Positions 35,737-47,367 of a stretch of 64,000 bases of DNA are shown piece by piece. Source of the DNA: Poecilobothrus nobilitatus. Lineage: Eukaryota > Arthropoda > Insecta > Diptera > Dolichopodidae. Made by a program: the position numbers and the translations under genes. The first letter of the stretch is position 1; every line of letters starts with the position of its first letter. Under the pieces are notes generated by a model. It did no database searches, was not told where the DNA came from, and saw only the letters and a program-made list of their open reading frames with translations. Location: contig OX352772.1 of assembly GCA_947095535.1 (NCBI GenBank), positions 35,111,445-35,175,444 on the forward strand, written 5' to 3'.

Positions 35737-36449
35737 AGATCAGCATATTGAAAGAGTCAATTTGGTTTTTTTAAAACAAATTTTATTTGTTTATAAAACA
35801 AAATATAACATAAACAATAAAATTATAAAGTATATGAAAGCTTTATAGAAAGCTTTAAAATTATTACTTTCGATTTAAAATGAATAAAATACATTGTCTT
35901 AAGATTATTTTTTTTTTTAAAAGGAAATTGTACCCGATATTTTTCAACTTTCTTTTGTAATATAAGATTTTTTTTTAAAAATAAGAAATAAATAAATACT
36001 GCAGTAAATAATAACAACTGTTAAAAAATTTAATTAATTTCTTATATAGAGAATATAAATTTCTAACTAAGTATGTAAATTAATATTTATTGTTTGAACG
36101 AATAGAATGAATTATTAAGTATACTAAAATTAAAAACATAAAAATTAATAAAGTTCAACAATATAACGAATATATAAAACATATATTATTATGTACTATC
36201 TTATCTAAAAAAAAAATTTTTTTTTTTTTTTTTAATTTTAAATATCAGACAAATTAATAAATCAATACTATTTAAGAGCCTGCAATAACCTCGGTAGCAG
36301 AGCTTTACTAGTATTACTAAATTTATTATAAAATTCATAATATAATTTATAATATCAATGAATATATATACTTATATAATATAATACTTATAGAAATTTA
36401 CATATATATAAGTATATGTATTCATTGATAATACATATAATATGATATA
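35737..36449. other. AT-rich intergenic DNA
   Basis: A poly-A/poly-T hairpin-like tract lies at 36208-36232. Nothing coding is recognised. Confidence 0.5.
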
Positions 36450-37241
36450 CAGTCAACATTGGTTATAACGACATTGAGCGGACCAGCAAATTTAGTCGTT
36501 ATATCCGATAGGTATTATTTATTTATTTATTATATCCGATAGGTATTATAAATAAAAAGAAGTAGGTATTATTTATTTATTTATTAGAGTCTTTATTAAA
36601 TAATTTTTAACAAAAAGAAAAAAAATTTAATAATATGTAAGTACCTACTTTCCATACATACATAACATACATTATGTATAAAAAGTAATATAACACAAAA
36701 TTATTAAGAATGTTTATTAAGTGTTTATTGTTTTATTTACCAGAACCAGACTTTGATCGCCAAACAATAAAAGTCTTTTCTCCAAAGCTAACTACTCTAC
36801 GTTTTTTTATTCATACTAAAAGTTTCATTCATATCTGTACTTTCTTGTATAATTTTATACTTGTCGTGTGCTTTAAAACGACTAACCTAATGCAACATAC
36901 ATACATACAAAAATAAAATTATTAGAAATATCAAACTAGCACAACTGCCGACAATTAAGTGATAATAAGTAACGGGTCAATCTGATGATTTTTTTCTTTG
37001 TTATTATAATTTATGTATGCATTTTTCTTTATTTTGTTTTAATTTTTTCGGCGTTATAACCGATATTTTTCTTTTTTAAGTAAAAATAAGACGTTATAAA
37101 CAATATGTCGTTATAAGCGATGTCGCTATATCCGATACCAATTTGTTTGAAATTATATGAACTTAAAACCGGGACTTTTAAAATTGGTCGTAATAAACGA
37201 TATGTCATTATAACCAATATTTTTATAACCGATTTTGACTG
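36450..37241. mobile_element. pogo/Tigger-like TIR element, non-autonomous
   Basis: The left end CAGTCAACATTGGTTATAAC and the reverse complement of the right end CAGTCAAAATCGGTTATAAA form the terminal repeats, continuing inward with repeated GTCGTTATA/CCGATA words. TA flanks both ends (36448-36449 and 37242-37243). CAGT.. ends, a TA duplication and reiterated GTTATAACCGATA words are typical of pogo/Tigger-type elements. The left end holds a small internal duplication (TATCCGATAGGTATT at about 36501 and 36533). The 0.8-kb interior shows no intact transposase; a possible minus-strand N-terminal scrap near 36730-36880 is too weak to call. Confidence 0.75.
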
Positions 37242-37782
37242 TATAACTTTTTTCGAAATTTTAATTTTTTTTTCATAATTTTTCCACCTCACAAAAAAAA
37301 AAAAAGGTATTTACAAATTAAGTTTAAATTCTTTTCACTTCTAAATAATTGAATTTTAAATAAAATAAAAGTTAAAAATAATTATTAAATTTTTTATTAT
37401 TATATAAATTCTAATCCAAAATTAAAAATAGATTTTTCTTTCGAATCCAGTTAAATTCTCTCTGATATTTATTTTTACAAAACTTATATTTAGTTTTAGA
37501 ATCCTTCAAAATAAACGTTTTACAAATAATATATTATTATAATTTATATTCAAGTAAATACATATTAATACATATATTAATTGACTTGCATTTTGATAAA
37601 GTTTAAATAATCAAGTTTTGTAAATATTATGGCGAAAAATTCAAATTATATACTAGGTATATAAATAAAATATAGTCATGATCAAAAAAAGCGAACACGT
37701 AAAACAAATATCTATTTCAGATACAATTATATCTTCGATATTGTATGCTAAATTATTTATTAATTTAAAAATATATCAGATT

Positions 37783-37950
37783 TTGGCCCAGTGGGTGAGA
37801 TCGTATAACATACAAGAGCTGTAAACACAGAGGGAGTGTGGGTTTGAATCCCACACAAGTTGTAAGAATAATTCCCCCTTACCACAATCAGTCACGCCTA
37901 AAAAGGAAAGTCTGTGCAATTTGCTTGTCACATTTATTTGGCAGAAGAAT
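37783..37950 (+). mobile_element. SINE1 copy
   Basis: The A box TGGCCCAGTGGG is at about 37785 and the B box GGTTTGAATCC at about 37841, followed by GTAAGAATAATTCCCCCTTA and a diverged tail ending CACATTTATTTGGCAG. Substitutions in both boxes suggest it is older than the 23125 copy. Confidence 0.8.
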
Positions 37951-38379
37951 AAATTTAAAAAAAAAGAATATAAAAAAAAATATTTAAGAATAAAAATATA
38001 GCATTTACATAACTTTCGCAAAAGAAACCGATTATTTTTTTTCTTATTTTACCGATTTAACTTAACACCGATTTAATAAAACTGAAGTTTAGTACCTTGA
38101 AAAACTTTAGGTAACATCTACTAATCTTCAATCAGAAGTACTTCTAGTCTTTCAATTAAAAAAAAGACACATTTGCCAGATATTAGACGTGATGCATGCA
38201 TAGACATTTGTTTTTTATTTAATTATTACGAGTATTAATTCAATCAGCAATACAATTTATATAGATTTAGATAGGTCTAAAACAATATTAATAATATCTC
38301 CTCTGAAAGTTTTAATAACTGGTGTTGAAGTAGATGTTTAAGTAACAATTTTATCCAATATTATAGTGATATGACATTG
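37951..38379. other. AT-rich DNA, partly LINE 3' UTR
   Basis: The part nearest 38380 is probably the 3' UTR of the minus-strand LINE remnant there. No other feature is seen. Confidence 0.4.
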
Positions 38380-38660
38380 ATTATATAAATTAATCGTTGA
38401 TCTAGCTCTGGTGAATAATATCGGCGTTTTCTTCAATATATTTAATAGGTCTTTTTTTAGAATGTTTAATTTTTACTGTGCTCCTTATGTATATCGGAAG
38501 CGCATTAAAGATTCGACTGATTGAAGGTATGAGGTATGAGGAATTTTCAAAAGATTACCTTAACGAATAAGCTTTGTTTCGGATGGTGACGTTGCTTTTA
38601 ATATTTTCATTAATAATGTTATTTTTATTAACAAAGTCATGGTAAATCCTTATCGTACTA
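38380..38660 (-). pseudogene. LINE ORF2 C-terminal remnant (CR1/jockey-like tail)
   Basis: The minus strand reads HDFVNKNNIINENIKSNVTI, then RNKAYSLR, a stop, and SISRIFNALPIYIRS..KKRPIKYIEENADI. The pattern TRN..(P)....S.I.x(Y/F)NxLP..IR......F+..L+.YI is the end of ORF2 in CR1/jockey-type elements. A related but different copy is at 58202-58450. One internal stop is present. Confidence 0.65.
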
Positions 38661-39510
38661 TAAAGTGTGTATCATAGCCAAACGTACGATTTTACAGTTT
38701 TTTTTTAGTAGCCGGTGATATCTGTTTATTAACGACTTTCTAAATTTTATTTTGTTTTATAGAAACTGGACAGAGCATTATCTTTCCAAAATACAAAATC
38801 TTTCTTTCTAAATTACCATACCATGCTATCTAAAACTTAACCTTAAACCTAAAGCTATGTGTGAAAAACCTAACCTAAAGTAAAGTGTGAGCTATACATA
38901 AAATAATGTAGTTAAAATGTTTATTTTATTATTGTGACTACAGGGAAATGTTTAACGTATATTAAAACTTTACATGATCTAAAACTTGTTAAAATATTTT
39001 AGAGATTTAAAATTAATAATGAATATAACTTTAATGTCTTTTGTCTATTTATCTGTATAATTAGGTATAATTTTAATTAGCAAATTTTACAATATATTAT
39101 TTATTTTTTCAAAAACAAAAAAAAAAATTTTTATAATAATTAACAATCAGAACACGAATCGAATAAATTAAAATTCATTATTTGCATTAACCACATCTAT
39201 TTTTATGTTATTTAATGTACTTAATTACTTTGTATTTAGTTTTAATCATTAATAAATTTTCATTGCACCTTACAAAAATTAAGTTATTAAATGAGCACAT
39301 TTCCAAAATCTTTTGTATTCTCTAGATTTTTTTTTTTTTTTGTGAACAATTATGAAAATTCAAGACACTTTCTAAAAATTTAAGAAAAGTCTAAATAAAT
39401 CTAAGAGAATTTTTTTACACATGTCATACTTGAAATTTACTTCTTACAGTAAATTTACTTTACTTCTTCTTAAAGGAAGTATAAAAATATTTACATATGT
39501 AACTTAAGTA
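38661..39510. other. AT-rich intergenic DNA
   Basis: A CCTTAAACCTAAAG / ACCTAACCTAAAG pair at 38842-38881 is a short local repeat. Nothing else is seen. Confidence 0.45.
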
Positions 39511-40325
39511 TCTATCTATTATATAAAAGCCGTAAACGTTTACAACAATGACATTTTTCATAGCAAAAACTAATACTGCACATAACCGAAAAAAAGAATA
39601 AAAAAAATTTAAAATTTATAGGGTTGGGTGCGTAATCCCGAAAATAAAAATCCAAAATTCAAAATCCCAAATTCAAAATCACGAAAACAAAATCCCGAAA
39701 ATGAAAATCGCGAAAATTTCAAAATCTCGCATAGACATACTTATATGAATATAAATATTCCGGAAAAGAGGAATACTCTGATTTTGAATCCAACTATTAA
39801 TACTTACAGTATGCCGACACATATATACGCATTTCATACATTCAAAAAAAAAAAATTTTTTCAACAACATTCAATATTTCCATATGAAAAATAATTAATT
39901 TTAAAAACCCTGCATACAGTATTCAACTTTGACATTTCAATTAAAAAATAGTGAATTTTATACGAATTTAGACATTTTTATAAAAAAGGGATTATTGTTG
40001 AAGGAACAAGGGGCTATCGCCCAAAAACCACCACTAGAAAATTTCTTTTTAATTTTCTTAGTGTTGTTATCTACATTTTTACTTTTATTTAAATTTATTC
40101 TTATTCTTATTGCAAAAAGTTAAGTATTCCTACTGATGAAGAGTTACATAGTTCTCAAAAAACGTTTTTAGATAGAAATAAAAAGTATATTAGAACAGAA
40201 AGATATTTCTTTTTATTTCATTAAAACAAACCAATATTATTTCTAGATTATACTAAGATATCAGTATTATTAACCAATTATTTCTAGATTATCAGACTGG
40301 CGTATGCTACGCCGGGTTTATCTAG
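39511..40325 (+). mobile_element. Short non-autonomous Helitron with canonical ends
   Basis: The element starts TCTATCTATTATATAAAAG after an A (39510) and ends ..GGGTTTATCTAG before a T (40326), so it sits between A and T as Helitrons do. A perfect stem-loop GGCGTA-TGC-TACGCC lies 10-12 nt before the terminal CTAG, and there are no TIRs or target duplication. The interior includes a run of reiterated AAAATCCCGAAAAT-type words (39630-39740). Two short open frames (39628-39894 and 39929-40123) show no Rep or helicase motifs. Confidence 0.85.
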
Positions 40326-40452
40326 TACAATATTTTTATTCTAACAGATCTTATCTATCTCAAAATTTACCATAGAAAACTATAAATTTAATTACTAAAT
40401 TAGGTATGTTGTTGTGTTGTTCTTGTTTAACAAGTAGAATAGACAACTATCC

Positions 40453-40620
40453 TTAAATCTGTGACCCGTTGTGCATCTCAACTCCCTGAAGACGCCATTT
40501 ATCAGAGCGTGTCATCGAGCCAACCAATGCTCCTAAAAAATTAGACGATAAACTTTTAGTCAATCCCAATAATTTCGAAGAGATCTTCTCAGTAGCTTTC
40601 TTCCAAGGTTCTTCTCTTTT
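40453..40620 (-). pseudogene. Unidentified minus-strand coding-like fragment
   Basis: The minus strand holds about 55 open codons in a patch of more balanced base composition, including EPWKKATEKISSKLLGLTKS and ALVGSMTRSDKW. A KLLGLTK..L...LGALVGH-like pattern is seen near the end of RNase H domains in I/R1-type LINEs, but the match is loose. It could equally be an unrelated exon: a T-rich tract ending in CAAAAG precedes it. I do not recognise it firmly. Confidence 0.3.
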
Positions 40621-42780
40621 GAAAAAAAAAAAAATTACATTACTTGATTTACTTAGAATACACTATAGTTTTAAAATTGAAAAAATATTAGGCTAAACTT
40701 GAGTTATATCAAACTTAAGTTAGAACTTATCTTTGGAAATTAAATTTTTTCAACCATTTGAAGAGTACCTCCGTAAAAATTAGAACTACATAATATAATT
40801 GTTCTATTTTTGTTTTTTTTTTTTTTTTTTTTGTGAACTAATCGACCGACGGATGGAAAATAAAAGGCTTATTTTTCCTTTTGTACTTAAAAATGCATTC
40901 TCATTTCATTCAGAAGCAAAAATAACAACAGCAAATAAATAAAAAATTAAACGAAGATTTTGTCATATTATATATACCTATTGCTCATATCGTATATACA
41001 TATATATGTATGTAAATACATATAACGAAATAATAAATATTTATAGGTACTAAATTAAGCTGGATCGTATTAATGATGATTTTTTTATTCATTAGTAGTT
41101 AAAGCTTTTTCTAGTAGCAAACAACCATATTATGAACGATATTAAATTTTTATTTATATCGAAATCTTTGAATTTTATTTTTATTTATTTTTTTTTTTAA
41201 TCGTACACCAATTATATACAATATCATATAAATATATTAATTTATATGTATTATGTACATATATATATATTAATTGTATTCTGATATTTTTGTTTTACCT
41301 TTTCGGTTGATTTTTTTTTTTTTTGTTTTTTTTATATAAAAAATCGTGTAGTATAACAAAATGTACTCTTGTACCTGTTGATTATTCAACACCAGGTGCT
41401 AAACATTATCGCGCATTATCATAAATGTAAACATTTTTGTTCTTTTTTTTTCAAAAAAAATTGGAGTAAAAACAATAAAAAAAAAATTTTTATTTAATTT
41501 TTGAATTTTTTTATAAACGAAAAACGTTTTTGAACCGCAAGGTGTTAATTTTTTAATATTATATACATATGTATATACATATGTATATTTTCTTTTTTTT
41601 TTTGTTATTTTTTATGATAATACTCAAATTTTTATAATATTTTACCAAAAAAAAAAGAATTAGTTGTTTTTTTTTTTAAATTATTAAATTATTAAATTAT
41701 TTATTTATTTATAAAGAATTAATACATAAAGATACATATATATATATATATATATATTGTTTTTTATCTAATTGAATTCTAATTTTTGAATATAAATCAA
41801 AACTCTATAATAAAATATAATCCGAGTGTAAAATTTGATTAGATAATCAATTAATCTGTTGGTGTGTAAAAAGTAGTGAAAGTAATTAAAAAAATAAATA
41901 TTAAAAAAAGAATAAAATATTTAATTTATTATATTTATTTAATTAATTAATTAATTAATTATAAATTACAATGTGTTTTTTAATTTTCGATTGCCCTTAA
42001 AATTTTGCCGCCATTTATTGTTTTTTTTTTGTCCGGTACGGAAATTTTTTAAATAATTTTATCAATTTGATTTTAAATTTGTATGTATATGTATGAAATA
42101 TATATAAACATACATATGTACATATAAATAACAGTACAAGTTATATATTAAAGGATTTCATTTAAATTTTGTTGTTACAATAATTACATTTGTATCACGT
42201 GAATTACAGTACATGTGAACATAACAAATATTACGAGTATATACATACATAATATACATACATATATACATTTTAATCAAAAACGTTCTAATAAGAAAAG
42301 AAAATAATAAAAAATAGATTTTACATAAAGAACATAAAAAAAAAAAAAATTTTTTTTTTTTAAACAATTTACAAAAAAAAAAAACAAAAAAAAATCAAAG
42401 TGTTAAAAAATTCAAAAGAAAATAAATTGTTATTTTTTTTTCGTTTTGTTTTTGTTTTAAAATTTCAAATTTATTTTTTAATTTGCAAAATAAAAATTAA
42501 TAACGCGAAAATTTTACACTAAAACAGATTTTCGGAAAGTGTTGCAGGTTTTTGTTTGTTGTTGTTTTTTGGAGTGTGTAAGAAAGCAACCTTATCATAG
42601 TGTTAGTGAAGCGGCACGGCAACGATAATTAAAATAACCTTTTTTTTTTTTTTTGTTTTGTTTTATTCAAATATACCTTTAAGAAAGTATAAAACGACAA
42701 TAACTGTACACCTACAAAAAAAAAACGAAAACAAAAACCAAAGAAAATCAAAAAAAATTTACATATATACTTTAAAAAGG
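40621..42780. other. AT-rich DNA upstream of the candidate exon
   Basis: Contains (AT)n at 41735-41758, (TTAA)n at 41938-41960, TACATATGTA words (41568-41586, 42110-42125) and a short hairpin (ACCTGTTGATTATTCAACACC) at about 41381. The segment 42520-42640 is less skewed in composition (GTGAAGCGGCACGGCAACG) and could be 5' UTR of the exon at 42781. Confidence 0.45.
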
Positions 42781-42920
42781 ATGGTTAAAAATTATGATGA
42801 TTTTAGTAATGATACAACAATTAATAAATGTGGTAGTGGTGGCAGCACCAATAACAATAGTAACAATTGCAATATTACGGCAAAAAGTTTAAAATTTAAA
42901 ATACCTATTGTTACATTCAG
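42781..42920 (+). CDS. Candidate first coding exon, gene unrecognised
   Basis: ATG at 42781 in a good context (AAAGGATGG) opens 46 codons plus two bases. The peptide has a short acidic start, a Gly/Ser then Asn-rich stretch (CGSGGSTNNNSNNCN), and ends in a basic/hydrophobic KSLKFKIPIVTFR. It ends exactly at a strong 5' splice site, CAG/GTAATT at 42920/42921 (phase 2). Homopolymeric Asn/Gly/Ser runs are common in fly regulatory proteins. The open frame extends upstream of 42781, but that part is Lys/Asn low complexity. The preceding UTR-like sequence has more normal composition than its surroundings. No matching downstream exon could be identified, so the intron may be very long or the call wrong. 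Confidence 0.42.
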
Positions 42921-43669
42921 GTAATTTTAATCTATAAATTAAAATAATTAGATTAAAAAAAAAAATATCTTAAAAAAAATTTTTTTTTTTTTTTTCTGTG
43001 TACCTAATCTAAAAAATCAAAAAAGGAAAAACGTAAAAAATAAGTGTATATTCAACAAAAAAAAAAGTTCAATGTTAATATTGTTTTATATAAGTACATA
43101 TCATATTGATTAAAATGTTTAATATACGTTACATATCTTTAGTTGTGATATGATTAATCAGTGTCAGAGTGATTATCTATTGATTAATTTTCGTTTTATT
43201 TTATTTTACTTTAGTTTTTGTTTTTTTTGTTTTTTTTTTTTTACATTAAAAATTTGTCATTTTTTATTTTAACTAAATTAAAGTCATGCCGTTTGTCATT
43301 TTATTAAAAAAAAACAAAAAAAAAAAATTAAAGTAAATTAAATTAAAATTTTTATATTAATTAAAATTTTATTTAATTAAAAAAAAATAGATTAATGTAA
43401 GTTATGCGCAAATTACGGCTGAGTTCTATAGAATTAATATTAAAAATTAATATAATATAAATTTTTCTTGTAATATATGTTATAATTATATAAAAATTAA
43501 TTATATATATAATTAATATAATATCAAATTACATATATACAAAAAAATAAAAATAAAATAATTTTTGTATAACATAAATAGATGGAGGACCTATAAAAAT
43601 ATTCATTTGCGTTCAATATATTTATAGTCTTATATAGTCAATATATTTATAGTCCACAAATTAATAAAA
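42921..43669. other. AT-rich DNA, possible intron
   Basis: Long A and T tracts follow the putative splice donor. No acceptor followed by a convincing frame was found. Confidence 0.4.
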
Positions 43670-43674
43670 CTATA

Positions 43675-44035
43675 ATGATTCCAGAAACTGAAGTTTAATG
43701 GGTAAAAAATAACTTAGATTAATTTTTATCCTTCTTATAGGATTGGAAGGGCAAAAAAAAAATATGATTTATGGGAATCTTAAAGATTTTTTTTAATACT
43801 ATGTGGTGCTATATTAAAGAGTTGGGTTGCCACTATCATTCTACGGGCAAGCCAACCTATTTTCCAATTGACACTAATAAAATCCCACAGTTTTATTCTT
43901 ATACAATAAGCGATACAGGTGAATGAAATTAATGATGTCAGAAACTGAAGTTTAATGGATAAAAAATGACGTAGTGGATTCTCTATGCTCGTTATAGGAG
44001 TGGAACAGAGAAAAAAAATGTAAATTAGAAAATCT
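43675..44035 (+). repeat. Direct repeat of an unassigned dispersed element
   Basis: The block AGAAACTGAAGTTTAATGG..TAAAAAAT at about 43684 recurs at about 43940. Both are followed by a TTATAGGA.TGGAA..AAAAAAAA..AATCTTAAA sequence. A third relative is at about 48613-48730 (AACTGAAACTTAG..AAAGGAATGGAAGTGAG). It could be the body of another SINE. Confidence 0.5.
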
Positions 44036-44040
44036 TAAAA

Positions 44041-44302
44041 ATTTTGTTTTTTATGTGATGCTAGAGTTTTATCTTTCTTTGTAATGTGTACTTTGTAAAT
44101 TACTAACATCTGACCAAATGGTGACAAAAATTTTGTTTTTTATGTGATGCTAGAGTTTTATCTTTCTTTGTAATGTGTACTTTGTAAATTACTAACATCT
44201 GACCAAATGGTGACAAAAATTTTGTTTTTTATGTGATGCTAGAGTTTTATCTTTCTTTGTAACGTGTACTTTGTAAATTACTAACATCTGACCAAATGGT
44301 GA
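44041..44302 (+). repeat. 89-bp unit repeated three times
   Basis: ATTTTGTTTTTTATGTGATG begins at 44041, 44130 and 44219 (period 89). The three units are nearly identical, differing by single bases such as GTAATG/GTAACG. The 3' part of each unit, CTGACCAAATGGTG, is the start of the SINE3 head that follows, so the array formed by recent tandem duplication of a junction between two elements. Confidence 0.9.
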
Positions 44303-44440
44303 AGTGTGTAAGTTGCCGATTTTTTAGAAAAAAGGTCTCGGGTTCAAATTCCGGTCAAGTCAAATATCTATTAAATAAAATATACAATAATATAATGTAA
44401 AAAAAAAAATAAATAATATATTTATAATTTAATAGTTATA
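44288..44440 (+). mobile_element. SINE3 copy, tRNA-derived
   Basis: A tRNA-like head CTGACCAAATGGTGAAGTG and a B box GGTTCAAATTCC at about 44341 are followed by GGTCAAGTCAAATAT and an AT-rich tail with TAATATAATGTAAA. The same head occurs on the minus strand at 55010-55090 and in the SINE4 copy at 62790. Confidence 0.7.
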
Positions 44441-44559
44441 CAGATTGGCTAAATTCTATATAACGGAACAGGACATTAAATTTTGCTCATTTATTTATAA
44501 CTGGAAAAAATAAATACTTTGTAATTAAATTTTTTTTTAGTTTAGTTTAGTTAGACTAT

Positions 44560-44836
44560 GGGGCTTCGGTAGCCTAGTAGGTAGGCGTGTGGCGTATTAA
44601 CCGAAGGAGTGTGGGTTCGATCCCTGCACAAGTCGTAAATGTTTTTTTCTTTACATACCCCCTTACGACCAAATATAATGTAAATATATTGTATATAATA
44701 TAAACAAAATAAATAATATTAGTATATAATTTAATAATAGTATAAAAACTTATAATGGCCTTGGTAGCCGATGGTTCAATAATATTGCATTACATTTAAA
44801 TATGTAATATTAATATAAATAAACAATAATAATAAA
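44560..44836 (+). mobile_element. SINE2 copy with 12-bp TSD
   Basis: TAGTTAGACTAT (44548-44559) and TAGTTAGAATAT (44837-44848) form a target duplication with one mismatch. The A box TAGCCTAGTAGG and B box GGTTCGATCCC are present, then CGACCAAATATAATGTAAAT, GGTAGCCGATGGTTCAATAA and the AT-rich tail. This is a full-length reference copy for SINE2. Confidence 0.88.
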
Positions 44837-44848
44837 TAGTTAGAATAT

Positions 44849-45193
44849 AGAATTTGTTTGATATCAATATGTATATACATAATATACAATAATTTCGTTT
44901 TGGATTATCCACCACTCTATTACAATCTCAGTGACTGTAAAATATTTTATAAAATAAATAATGATCATTGCTATGTAAATATAATTGCATATATAAGAGT
45001 ACTTTCTTAAATAAATGTTATTGTTAATAGTTTTTCTATTGATATTTTATTAATATTTTAATATCTAATTAAAGGAAATTATTTTCAAAATTTTTAAATT
45101 TCATATTAAATGAATTTGGAATATTTCAATTCAAAAACAAAAAAAAAAACGTTTTTTTTTTTAATATTTCAAACATATTGATTTTCAAACAAG
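44849..45193. other. AT-rich intergenic DNA
   Basis: Nothing is recognised. Confidence 0.5.
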
Positions 45194-45956
45194 TGGTCAT
45201 ACAGAAGAGCTGTAAGACGACAATTTCTTTGCGGCAAGCGGGCGATTTTTTAAAATTAAAATTATTTGAATTTTAAAAAATTGCGATTTCAAGTTCAAAT
45301 TAATGCGTTTATCGGTTTATATAATTTTTAATTGTAATAAATGATCATATAAACAAATCAGACGTTACTTTAAATAATATTAACTATAGTTTGTTTTTAT
45401 ATTATTACTAGGAGCCCTGTATAGCTGGTGTGTAAGTATATATTTTACCGTGAGATCTAAATTACAAAAAATTCGTATGGGATAAAATAATTTCTTTATT
45501 CCAAAAAAAAAACATGATTCTAAACATACATGTATGTTATCTGTTTAATGTAGATTTTGTAATAGAAAAATCGTATTCAAATATGTACTTGTGTTCAAAA
45601 CTTAGCGGAATGTCATAATACGTAGTAAGTGACTGAAAACTAGTAAATTATAATTATAGATATTTAATACCATATAAAAACTTTATGAAAAATATAGGTA
45701 TTCAAATTGCTACACATTATTAAGCGTTTATTAACATTATCATATATTCGAAAAATTTTCTAGGTTTTCTCTTATTTCTCTATAGAGATGATGGAATATC
45801 CCAAAATCAGATCGTTACATATTAATCGAATGAATTCTTTCTATAATTTTCAAAAATTCAATTTGTTAATAAATAAGAATTTGCTTCACAAAATAAAATT
45901 TTATTTGCTTTTGCTTGAAAAAAAAAATCGCCCGCCAGCTTTCTGTGTGGACAAGG
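45194..45956. mobile_element. TIR element with GCGGGCGATTTTTT ends
   Basis: Left GTCATACAGAAGAGCTG then GCGGGCGATTTTTT (45196-45252) is matched by the reverse complement of the right end, GTCCACACAGAAAGCTGG then CGGGCGATTTTTT. The left copy carries about 25 extra bases between the two blocks. The GTCCACACAG words recall some hAT-type ends, but no 8-bp duplication was found. The interior is AT-rich with no transposase. Confidence 0.6.
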
Positions 45957-47367
45957 CCTAAACTGTAAACTACACCATTCGCAAAAAAAAAAAAAAAAAA
46001 CTCTTTGCGTTATTTAAGATAAAAAGAAAAAGTATAAATTACCTAAACACTTTTCAAAAATAACAAATAATTTTAAATATAAATTTATTTTTTACGATAT
46101 TCAAAATTAAAATCTACGGTTTCTTTTTTTTAAATTCATTATTAATTAGACCGTTACGTTAGTATAGATAGCCGACGTTATATTATTTTAATATAAAAAA
46201 AAAAAAAATTAATTCTAAAATTTTTTTACGATAACGGTAAATATTTTATAAAATAAATAGGTACATTTTTAATAAATAATTTATTTATTTATTTATTTTT
46301 TATATTGAATTTGCAAATTTTCAAAAATAAAAAAAAAGTTAAAAGGGTAAAATATTTCAAATGTTAATAATCTTAAGAATTTGTCTGACAACATTATATT
46401 TATTATAATAGATATTATATTAATATGTATATGATAAAATTAACAATATAGTGTAAATCATATCATAATGATATAACATCAATATATAGATTGAATATAT
46501 ATAGATTTGTTGTTTTATAAAGCAAAAAAAAAAAACAAAATAAAAAATTAAAATATGACTTAATGTAGAATATAGAATCAGTGACTTTTAACAAATTAGT
46601 TAATCTATATTGTATAAAATAATAACAAAAATAGATAATTGTATAAATATAAAATTAACTTCCCTAAAAAAAAAAACAACAACAAAAAATATCAAGTGCA
46701 AATAAAATAAAGTGATATATTTTTTTTTAAAGTGAATTTATCAATGCTATAATATAATACATATATATTTATATAATATATACTTATATACTAAGTCATT
46801 GGGAAATAGTTTTTTTTAGTTTAATTGAAATCCCCTCCCAATTACGAGTATAAAGAAAGTGTTTAATTTGTTAAAATTGTCTAATAAAACTTTAAAAATT
46901 AATTAATTGTCCCATTCCTTTTTGCCAATTGTACATTTATAACAAGCGATTCAAGTTTTTAGTTATCCTAAAAAAATATATATATTTTAAATAAATGTTT
47001 TTAAATTATTTATAGTGTATAGAATTATTACCTATTTATTTACAATAAATTTATAATAATTTGACAATAGTAACAAATTTTAATTGTTAATATTAAAAAT
47101 ATAATTTATTTATTTTAAATAAATATATCATATAACAAAAAAACAATAATAATTTATTATTAAGTTATTGTGAATTAAATTGAAATGCTTGTGTCATAAA
47201 TTATTTTATTTCTTTTTCAAAAATCTTAAAGACTTTTTAAAACTTTTTTATTTCACGAGCCATTTTCTAAATTATTTTTGTAATCCTTATTATATTTAAA
47301 TTTTTTACAATACACAAACTGAAATTTTACAACAATTATTCACAATATATTGTTATCATCAGTTGTC
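45957..47367. other. AT-rich intergenic DNA
   Basis: Has (TTTA)n near 46275-46300 and long A runs. No feature is recognised. Confidence 0.5.

Noticed and set aside
39628..39894. 88-codon Lys/Asn-rich frame in the Helitron
   Set aside because: It arises from reiterated AAAATCC/CGAAAAT words and has no Rep, helicase or zinc-finger motif.
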